This document shows, one piece after another, positions 57,203-64,000 of a stretch of DNA of 64,000 nucleotides. Made by a program: the position numbers and the translations under genes. The notes beneath the pieces are model-generated. The model was given only the letters and a program-made list of their open reading frames with translations. It searched no databases and had not been told where the DNA came from. Every line of letters starts with the position of its first letter. The first letter of the stretch is position 1. This DNA is from an uncultured Gilliamella sp. (lineage in GTDB: Bacteria > Pseudomonadota > Gammaproteobacteria > Enterobacterales > Orbaceae), in NCBI GenBank assembly GCA_946482005.1, contig CAMLPV010000002.1, positions 124,001-188,000 of the forward strand. Direction: 5' to 3'.

Positions 57203-59479
57203 ATGATAAAAAAAATAACTGTATTTTTATTTTTTATTGCCTTTTCCGGGAATTTATTGGCCCAACAAACTAATAGCGAAGAAAAAAAACGCTTTATTGA
57301 TGACCTATTATCCAAAATGACCATTAAAGAAAAAGTAGGGCAACTGCGTTTAATTAGTGTTGGTGATAACCAACCACTTAATAAGACCCTTGATGAGATT
57401 GAAGCGGGTGAAATAGGGGGAATATTTAATACTATTGTCGAACCTGATCTATCTCAGATGCAAGATCGTGCTTTAAAATCCCCCAATAAAATTCCTCTAT
57501 TATTAGGTTTTGATATTATTCATGGCCATAGAACGATATTTCCCATCAATTTAGGCATCGCTGCAACTTGGGATCGCAACGCTATTGCTAAAGTGGCGGA
57601 AGTCTCGGCTGATGAAGCAACATCTGATGGATTAAACATTACTTGGGCTCCTATGGTAGATATTACGCGAGATCCAAGATGGGGAAGAGTTTCAGAAAGC
57701 TTTGGTGAAGATCCCTATTTAACGTCAGAAGCTGGGCGAATTTTTGTTGAAAAGATGCAAAAACAGTCATTGTCAGATAAAAAATCGCTTGTCACTTCGG
57801 TCAAGCATTTTGCCCTTTATGGTGCCGTTGAAGGGGGGCGTGAGTATAACAGTACTGATATGAGTGAACGTAAAATGTTCCAAGAATATTTGGTACCTTA
57901 TAAAGCAGCTATTGATGCAGGTAGTCGTGCTGTGATGGTTTCGTTAGTGAGTGTTAATGGTATTCCCGCGGCGGCTAATCACTGGCTTTTAACCGAAGTG
58001 TTGCGTGATATGTGGCATTTTAATGGCGTTGTGGTTAGTGACCACGGTGCAATACGCGAACTGATTAATCATGGTGTGGCGAGCGATCCGAAAGATGCCG
58101 TGCGTGTTGCTATTAATGCTGGTATTGATATAAGCATGAACGATGAATATTTTTTACAGTTTTTACCAGAACTGGTCAAAGAAGGAGTCGTTACTGAAGC
58201 TCAAATCGATCAAGCTTGTCGTCATGTGCTTGAACTTAAATATGATATGGGATTATTTGACGATCCTCATCGTAATTTAGATCCTAACTTAGATATTGAT
58301 ACCATGTTTGCTGATAACCGTTTGCATCGCCAAGAAGCAAAAGAGGTGGCACGCCGTAGTATTGTTTTATTAAAAAACAACAATAACGTTCTGCCAATTT
58401 CTAAAAATGCAAAGATTGCAGTGGTAGGGCCATTAGCTGATTCAAAACGCGATATTTTGGGCAGTTGGTCAGCCGCCGGTCGAGCTAGTTTAGCGGTAAC
58501 ACCACTTGAAGGCATTAAGCATGCGGTGAATAATACCCAATCAGTAAACTATGCTTTTGGAGCCAATCTCTCAAATGATGCTAACCTATATCGTTTTCTA
58601 AATTTATATGCAAAAACTACCAAATTTGATAATAGACCAGCGGATAAAATGATTGCTGAAGCGGTTGCCAAAGCTAAAAAAGCTGATGTAGTAATTGCGT
58701 TTGTTGGTGAAGCTCAAGGCATGGCACACGAGTCATCCAGTCGCACCGATATATCGTTACCTGCAAGCCAAAAACAGTTAATCAAAGCATTAAAAGCAAC
58801 AGGTAAACCATTGGTAATTGCTTTGATGAATGGACGCCCTTTAACATTAACCGAAGAATATGCACAAGCTGATGCTATGCTTGAAACTTGGTATTTAGGT
58901 ACAGAAGGCGGTAATGCTATCGCAGATGTATTGTTTGGTGATTATAATCCTTCAGGTAAATTACCTATGTCTTTTCCTCATAATGTTGGACAGATCCCCG
59001 TTTATTACAGCCATTTAAATACTGGACGACCTAGGGGAACTGAAAACATGGGTAAATATACAACTTCCTACTTTGACAGCCCTAACGAACCATTATTTCC
59101 ATTTGGTTTTGGTTTGAGTTACACCGATTTCAATATTGATTTTGTTCTATCCAGCACTGAAATGACAAAGGACAGTGAAATAGTTGTAACCGCTAATATT
59201 GAAAACGTTGGTGATAAACTAGGAACCCAAACCGTACAACTGTATCTACAAGACATAACCGCGTCGGTGAGCCGTCCAGTCAAGCAACTTGTTGGTTTTG
59301 AAAATATTACTCTAAAACCGCATGAAAAAGGACAAATAAAATTTGTAATTAAATATGACATGTTAAAATTTTGGAATGATAAAATGCAATATGTTGCCGA
59401 ACCTGGTAAATTTAATGTGTTCGTTGGCTCTGACTCGACAACTCATAATAAAAAGACGTTTACTTTATTAGACAAATAA
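57203..59479 (+). CDS. bglX: Periplasmic beta-glucosidase, glycoside hydrolase family 3
   Basis: BglX cleaves beta-glucosides and some oligosaccharides in the periplasm. The 758-residue product (E. coli 765) has a signal peptide (MIKKITVFLFFIAFSGNLLA). The family 3 domain follows with TWAPMVDITRDPRWGRVSES, GEDPYLTSEAGR and the nucleophile Asp280 in GVVVSDHGAIREL. Next come a second alpha/beta domain with LLKNNNNVLPI and a C-terminal fibronectin-like domain. In a gut relative it may process plant or host glucosides, which is inference. Confidence 0.95.
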   Translation: MIKKITVFLFFIAFSGNLLAQQTNSEEKKRFIDDLLSKMTIKEKVGQLRLISVGDNQPLNKTLDEIEAGEIGGIFNTIVEPDLSQMQDRALKSPNKIPLLLGFDIIHGHRTIFPINLGIAATWDRNAIAKVAEVSADEATSDGLNITWAPMVDITRDPRWGRVSESFGEDPYLTSEAGRIFVEKMQKQSLSDKKSLVTSVKHFALYGAVEGGREYNSTDMSERKMFQEYLVPYKAAIDAGSRAVMVSLVSVNGIPAAANHWLLTEVLRDMWHFNGVVVSDHGAIRELINHGVASDPKDAVRVAINAGIDISMNDEYFLQFLPELVKEGVVTEAQIDQACRHVLELKYDMGLFDDPHRNLDPNLDIDTMFADNRLHRQEAKEVARRSIVLLKNNNNVLPISKNAKIAVVGPLADSKRDILGSWSAAGRASLAVTPLEGIKHAVNNTQSVNYAFGANLSNDANLYRFLNLYAKTTKFDNRPADKMIAEAVAKAKKADVVIAFVGEAQGMAHESSSRTDISLPASQKQLIKALKATGKPLVIALMNGRPLTLTEEYAQADAMLETWYLGTEGGNAIADVLFGDYNPSGKLPMSFPHNVGQIPVYYSHLNTGRPRGTENMGKYTTSYFDSPNEPLFPFGFGLSYTDFNIDFVLSSTEMTKDSEIVVTANIENVGDKLGTQTVQLYLQDITASVSRPVKQLVGFENITLKPHEKGQIKFVIKYDMLKFWNDKMQYVAEPGKFNVFVGSDSTTHNKKTFTLLDK

Positions 59480-59531
59480 GTCAGTAATTTTTTATCGAAA
59501 TTTTTGATGGTTTCGATTTGGTAGCAATATT

Positions 59532-61232
59532 ATGTTTGAATTTGATCTTGTATTACAGCTACTACAACAAATGTGTGTTTACTTAGTGATTGCTTATTTA
59601 CTAAGTAAAACACCTATTGTTATTCCTCTTATGCAAGTTACTGTGCATTTACCTCACAAATTAGTTTGCTATTTTATCTTTTCTTTATTTTGTATTATGG
59701 GAAGCTATTTCGGCTTACATATTGAAGATACGATTGCTAATACCCGTGCTATAGGTGCTATTTTAGGTGGACTTCTAGGTGGGCCTATAGTTGGGTTTCT
59801 TGTAGGTATTACAGGTGGATTTCATCGCTATTTGATGGGTGGCATTACTGCCGAAAGTTGTATGTTATCAACAATTTTAACGGGTCTATTAAGTGGTCTG
59901 CTCCACTATGTATTAATGAAAAAAGGGCGGGTGGATCTTATTTATAATCCTTTTTTAGTCGGTATTTTAGGATTATTGGTAGAATCACTTGAAATGGTGT
60001 TAGTGCTTGTCATCTCTCGACCTTTTGATGTTGTTTCGCACGCTATCAGAAGTATTGCGGCTCCCATGATTGTTGCCAACAGTATTGGCGCTGCGATGTT
60101 TATGCGGATTTTATTAGATAGACGGGCAATATTTGAAAGATATACTTCGGCTTTTTCAGCTAAAGCATTAAAAATTGCTGTCAGCACCGAAGGTTTATTG
60201 CGTGATGGTTTTAATCAACATAATAGTACCAAAGTTGCTGAAATTATTTATCAACAACTTGATATAGGCGCGGTGTCGATCACCGATCGAGAAAAAATAT
60301 TAGCTTTTATTGGTATTGGAGATGATCATCATAAACCTGGCACGTTAATAACATCCAATAGCACTTTAGAGGCGATTGAAAAAAATGAAGTACAATATCT
60401 TGATGGGGTCCATCAACCTTATCAATGTTCAATAAGTAAAAATTGTCGTTTAGGCTCAACTTTGGTTATACCACTTCGAGGTGAAAACAATACCGTTGTT
60501 GGTACAATTAAATTGTATGAGGCAAAAAATACCTTATTTAGTTCAATCAATCGAACGCTTGGCGAAGGTATCGCTAGCCTGCTGTCCGCACAAATTTTAG
60601 CTGGTCAAAATGAACACTATAAACAACTGCTGTCTAAAACTGAAATTAAATTACTGCATGCGCAAGTGAATCCTCACTTTTTATTTAATGCGTTAAATAC
60701 TTTGCTTGCCGTCATACGTCGTGACAAAACGCAGGCCTCGCAATTAGTTCAAAATCTGTCTACTTTTTTTAGAAAAAACTTAAAAAGAACTGAAGAGATA
60801 GCCTCTTTAAAAGATGAACTTGAGCATGTTAATGCTTACTTACAAATTGAAAAAATGCGATTTATGGAGCAGTTGACTATCGAATTTGATATTCCAACCG
60901 AATTAGAATTTATACAATTGCCGGCATTTTCACTACAACCCATTGTTGAAAATGCGATAAAACATGGTACTTCACAATTGATAGGTATAGGTAAAGTAAT
61001 TATTCGCGCTCACGCCAACAGTCAATCGATAATATTAGAAGTAATTGATAATGCTGGTAACTACTGTGAAAATAAAAAAGATAATAAAGGATTAGGACTT
61101 AATCTTGTCGATAAACGAATTAAGATTCGTTATGGTGAAAAATATGGTATCAATATAGAATGTGAACCAGATGAGTATACTAAAGTAATGTTAACCTTGC
61201 CTTTGCAAAAGGATACGAATGTTCAATGTTAA
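59532..61232 (+). CDS. btsS: LytS-type sensor histidine kinase BtsS
   Basis: BtsS senses external pyruvate in E. coli and phosphorylates BtsR. The 566-residue protein (E. coli 561) has an N-terminal 5TM-LYT membrane domain (residues about 5-200, with AILGGLLGGPIVGFLVGITG), then a GAF region around 210-350. The LytS-type kinase domain has LLHAQVNPHFLFNALNTLLA with the phospho-acceptor His and a HATPase ending in GLGLNLVDKRIKIRYGEKYG. It overlaps btsR by 7 nt, so the pair is translationally coupled. Confidence 0.93.
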   Translation: MFEFDLVLQLLQQMCVYLVIAYLLSKTPIVIPLMQVTVHLPHKLVCYFIFSLFCIMGSYFGLHIEDTIANTRAIGAILGGLLGGPIVGFLVGITGGFHRYLMGGITAESCMLSTILTGLLSGLLHYVLMKKGRVDLIYNPFLVGILGLLVESLEMVLVLVISRPFDVVSHAIRSIAAPMIVANSIGAAMFMRILLDRRAIFERYTSAFSAKALKIAVSTEGLLRDGFNQHNSTKVAEIIYQQLDIGAVSITDREKILAFIGIGDDHHKPGTLITSNSTLEAIEKNEVQYLDGVHQPYQCSISKNCRLGSTLVIPLRGENNTVVGTIKLYEAKNTLFSSINRTLGEGIASLLSAQILAGQNEHYKQLLSKTEIKLLHAQVNPHFLFNALNTLLAVIRRDKTQASQLVQNLSTFFRKNLKRTEEIASLKDELEHVNAYLQIEKMRFMEQLTIEFDIPTELEFIQLPAFSLQPIVENAIKHGTSQLIGIGKVIIRAHANSQSIILEVIDNAGNYCENKKDNKGLGLNLVDKRIKIRYGEKYGINIECEPDEYTKVMLTLPLQKDTNVQC

Positions 61233-61945
61233 AAGTTATTATTGTCGATGATGAATTACCCGCACGCGAAAATTTACGTTGCTTATTAGAAACTGATCCT
61301 GAAATATCTATTATTGCTGAATGTAATAATGCAATGGAAGCTATCCGTGAAATTCATCGGCTGCAACCAGATGTTGTTTTTTTGGATATTCAAATGCCCA
61401 AAATAAACGGTTTTGAAATGTTATCTATGCTTGACCCACAAACAAAGCCTAGAATCGTATTTTTAACGGCTTATGGTGAATTTGCTATCAAAGCATTTGA
61501 GGAACAAGCTTTTGATTATTTACTTAAACCAGTTGAACAAGAAAGATTGAATAAAACTCTATATCGTTTACATCACCAATGTTTATTAGGAAATACTAAC
61601 CAACTAAAAGAAGTAAATCAGGGTTTAAAATACATTCCATGTGTTGGTCATAATCGAATTTACTTGTTAAATTTGGAGGATGTCTTTTATGTTTCATCGA
61701 AAATCAGCGGAATTTATGTTTTTAATCAATCCAATAATGAATATTTTACTGAGTTAACCCTAAAAACACTTGAAGACAAAACACCTTTAATACGTTGTCA
61801 TCGACAATACCTAGTTAATTTAAAAAAACTGAAAGAAATCCGTTTTAATGATGCTGGCGGTGTGGATGTCATTTTTATCAATGATATATCTGTTCCGGTC
61901 AGTCGCCGTTATTTAAAATTCCTTAAAGAAAAGTTAGGTCTATAA
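61226..61945 (+). CDS. btsR: LytTR response regulator BtsR
   Basis: BtsR is the partner of BtsS and activates the pyruvate transporter gene. The 239 residues match E. coli BtsR. The receiver domain has the acidic pocket VDDE at residues 7-10, the phospho-acceptor Asp54 in VFLDIQMPKINGFEM and KPVEQ near residue 105. The C-terminal LytTR domain (about 135-239) binds DNA, with IRCHRQYLVNLKKLKEI and RRYLKFLKEKLG. A matching direct repeat lies just downstream, before btsT. Confidence 0.95.
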   Translation: MLKVIIVDDELPARENLRCLLETDPEISIIAECNNAMEAIREIHRLQPDVVFLDIQMPKINGFEMLSMLDPQTKPRIVFLTAYGEFAIKAFEEQAFDYLLKPVEQERLNKTLYRLHHQCLLGNTNQLKEVNQGLKYIPCVGHNRIYLLNLEDVFYVSSKISGIYVFNQSNNEYFTELTLKTLEDKTPLIRCHRQYLVNLKKLKEIRFNDAGGVDVIFINDISVPVSRRYLKFLKEKLGL

Positions 61946-61996
61946 CAATTGGACATAAGCATACTTCACGGGTAGATGTTTTACCAATAATGTTTT

Positions 61997-62025
61997 ACCG
62001 CTTAGTGTCTAATTTTGACCACTCA
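61997..62025 (+). promoter_or_regulatory. BtsR-type direct-repeat binding site upstream of btsT
   Basis: ACCGCTTA (61997-62004) and ACCACTCA (62018-62025) form a direct repeat with a 13-nt spacer. The reported E. coli BtsR motif, as I remember it, is two copies of ACC[G/A]CT[C/T]A separated by 13 bp. Both half-sites fit exactly. The site is about 240 nt before the btsT start, a plausible activator position. Confidence 0.8.
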
Positions 62026-62266
62026 TAGTCTTAATCTAACCTGAAACTTAAATATTATTACTATTTTTACAAGTTAAAAATTACTATATTCTCGAACGTA
62101 AATGGACGGTTAGTTGATATATTAATCCATTGAAATTATGTGGATTTAATCTTTGAGTAATGTTAAAAATTTTTTATTAATCATTCGTAACAATCGTTAA
62201 ATGGCATCTGTTTTGATGGACTAAAGTATCAAACTAATTAATTTTAAACTTATAAAGAGAATTATT

Positions 62267-64000
62267 ATGAATAATAAAGTCTTTAAGCATATTCCATGGC
62301 TAATCTTGGCCCTTGTTGGAGCATGTTGCCTTGCTGTTGTTGCCTTAAGGCGTGGTGAACATGTTAGTGCACTTTGGATTGTTGCCGCTTCGGTATCAAT
62401 TTACCTTGTTGCATATCGTTATTACAGTTTGTATATCGCCTCAAAAGTGATGCAACTCGATCCTACCCGTGCAACTCCGGCTGTCATTAATAATGATGGT
62501 TTAAACTTTGTACCAACGAATAAATATGTCTTGTTTGGTCACCATTTTGCTGCTATTGCTGGTGCGGGTCCTCTTGTTGGTCCTGTTCTTGCAGCACAAG
62601 TAGGTTATTTACCGGGTACACTTTGGTTACTTGCAGGGGTCGTTTTTGCTGGTGCGGTGCAAGACTTTATGGTTCTATTTTTATCTTCACGCCGTAATGG
62701 TTCATCATTGGGTGAAATGATAAAAGAAGAGATGGGGCCTTTTCCGGGAACCATTGCCTTATTTGGTTGTTTTTTAATTATGCTAATTATACTAGCCGTA
62801 TTAGCATTAATCGTTGTTAAAGCATTAGCTGAAAGCCCTTGGGGGGTATTTACCGTCTGTTCAACTGTACCAATTGCCTTATTTATGGGTATTTATATGC
62901 GATTCCTTAGACCAGGAAGAGTTTTAGAAGTTTCAGTTATTGGTATTGTGTTATTAATCTTATCAATATGGTTTGGTGGTGTTATTGCTCATGACCCTTA
63001 TTGGGGGCCAGCGTTAACGTTCAAGGCAACCACAATCACCTTTGTTCTTGTAGGTTATGCTTTAGTTTCTGCTATGTTACCAGTGTGGTTAATTTTAGCA
63101 CCACGCGATTATTTAGCGACTTTCTTAAAAATCGGGGTAATTGTTGGTCTCGCAATAGGGATTGTTATTTTAAATCCTGATTTAAAAATGCCAGACGTTA
63201 CTCAATATGTTGATGGCACAGGTCCTGTTTGGAAAGGTTCGTTGTTTCCATTCTTATTTATTACCATTGCTTGTGGTGCGGTTTCAGGATTCCATGCACT
63301 GATTTCATCAGGTACTACACCGAAATTATTGGCTAATGAAAATGACGCACGTTTTATTGGTTATGGTGCAATGTTAATGGAATCTTTCGTGGCAATGATG
63401 GCTTTAGTTGCAGCCTCAATTATTGAACCGGGTCTCTATTTTGCGATGAATACTCCGCCAGCAGCGTTAGGTATCACCATGCCAGATTTGCATAAACTTG
63501 GAACTGATGAAGCGCCAGTGATTTTGGCACAATTAAAGGATGTCACAACACATGCTGCTGCAACGGTAAGTTCTTGGGGATTTGTTATTTCACCTGAAGA
63601 AATCCTACAAACTGCAAAAGATATTGGTGAACCATCTGTATTAAATCGTGCTGGTGGCGCACCAACGTTAGCGGTGGGGATTGCTCATGTGTTCCATCAA
63701 ATTCTTCCGGGTGCCAATATGGGCTTTTGGTACCATTTTGGGATCTTATTTGAAGCACTGTTTATCCTTACTGCATTAGATGCAGGTACGCGATCTGGTC
63801 GCTTCATGTTACAAGACTTATTAGGTAATTTTGTACCATTCTTGAAAAAAACAGATTCACTTGTAGCAGGCTTTATTGGTACATTAGGTTGTGTTGGTTT
63901 ATGGGGTTATTTACTCTATCAAGGCGTTGTCGATCCATTAGGTGGTGTTAAGAGCTTATGGCCATTATTTGGTATCTCTAACCAAATGTTAGCAGCTGTG
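62267..64000 (+). CDS. btsT: CstA-family pyruvate transporter BtsT (3' end beyond the window)
   Basis: The frame stays open from ATG 62267 to the window edge, giving 578 codons; E. coli BtsT (YjiY) has 716 residues. It is nearly identical in pattern to E. coli BtsT: FKHIPWLILALVGACCLAVV, TNKYVLFGHHFAAIAGAGPL, VQDFMVLFLSSRRNGSSLGE, ACGAVSGFHALISSGTTPKL and DAGTRSGRFMLQDLLGNFVP. Multiple membrane helices mark it as an inner membrane symporter; E. coli BtsT imports pyruvate with protons. CstA is the closest alternative, but the btsSR context and the BtsR-like site favour BtsT. Confidence 0.94.
   Translation, partial: MNNKVFKHIPWLILALVGACCLAVVALRRGEHVSALWIVAASVSIYLVAYRYYSLYIASKVMQLDPTRATPAVINNDGLNFVPTNKYVLFGHHFAAIAGAGPLVGPVLAAQVGYLPGTLWLLAGVVFAGAVQDFMVLFLSSRRNGSSLGEMIKEEMGPFPGTIALFGCFLIMLIILAVLALIVVKALAESPWGVFTVCSTVPIALFMGIYMRFLRPGRVLEVSVIGIVLLILSIWFGGVIAHDPYWGPALTFKATTITFVLVGYALVSAMLPVWLILAPRDYLATFLKIGVIVGLAIGIVILNPDLKMPDVTQYVDGTGPVWKGSLFPFLFITIACGAVSGFHALISSGTTPKLLANENDARFIGYGAMLMESFVAMMALVAASIIEPGLYFAMNTPPAALGITMPDLHKLGTDEAPVILAQLKDVTTHAAATVSSWGFVISPEEILQTAKDIGEPSVLNRAGGAPTLAVGIAHVFHQILPGANMGFWYHFGILFEALFILTALDAGTRSGRFMLQDLLGNFVPFLKKTDSLVAGFIGTLGCVGLWGYLLYQGVVDPLGGVKSLWPLFGISNQMLAAV

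Noticed and set aside
1-64000. CRISPR array, prophage, integron or insertion sequence
   Set aside because: No spaced direct repeats, transposase, integrase or phage structural genes are visible on either strand.

Overview
The window is an AT-rich chromosomal segment of a gammaproteobacterium. Most genes have an Escherichia coli counterpart at close to full length: the rpoE-rseAB-lepAB-rnc-era cluster, class I cyaA, xseB-ispA-dxs, the zapA/6S RNA/fau locus, mdoGH, rnr-rlmB, rnb and btsSR-btsT. Base composition, compact operons, arabinose genes and an ascorbate-type PTS suggest a gut-associated relative of the Enterobacterales. Orbaceae such as Gilliamella are my best guess. The taxon is inferred; no 16S gene lies in the window.

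Layout. 1-607: array of Leu and Gln tRNA genes, one of them degenerate. 1594-5525: a minus-strand operon of three coiled-coil proteins of unknown function, reached after about 1 kb of apparently empty DNA. 6123-7882: a secreted YdgH-type protein and a Nudix hydrolase. 7987-17399: cyaA, then the sigma-E operon running into translation, secretion and RNA-processing genes. 17612-24209: a complete L-arabinose locus, araB-araA-araE-araD with divergent araC. 24751-27722: purHD. 27821-28905: orphan DNA. 28942-32801: rnr, rlmB and a hypothetical gene.

32991-38630: an apparently self-contained sugar PTS operon. It encodes a PRD regulator carrying its own EIIA-like domain, EIIB, an ascorbate-type EIIC, a small TPR-like protein, a class II aldolase and a P-loop kinase. 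38805-42907 (minus): fau, 6S RNA, zapA, dxs, ispA, xseB. 43100-45423: rmuC and epmA. 45492-50113: osmoregulated periplasmic glucan genes with an unusual lipoprotein gene. 50265-52619: yecH and rnb. 52757-55332: ybfF, then a four-gene minor pseudopilin cluster (ppdA-ppdB-ygdB-ppdC). 55553-59479: dapD, yajQ, bglX. 59532-64000: the btsSR two-component system followed by its known E. coli target, a CstA-family pyruvate transporter gene cut by the window end, with a two-repeat BtsR-like site between them.

How the parts work together. Arabinose import and catabolism feed xylulose 5-phosphate into central metabolism. The PTS operon probably imports and phosphorylates a sugar acid or polyol, adds a second phosphate and cleaves the product with an aldolase. 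The substrate cannot be read from sequence. CyaA and a CRP-like site in the ara intergenic region link sugar use to cAMP. BglX may release glucose from beta-glucosides in the periplasm. The strongest candidates for undescribed biology are the three-gene coiled-coil operon, the PTS-kinase-aldolase operon, the lipoprotein fused to the opg operon and the decayed leuW-like tRNA.
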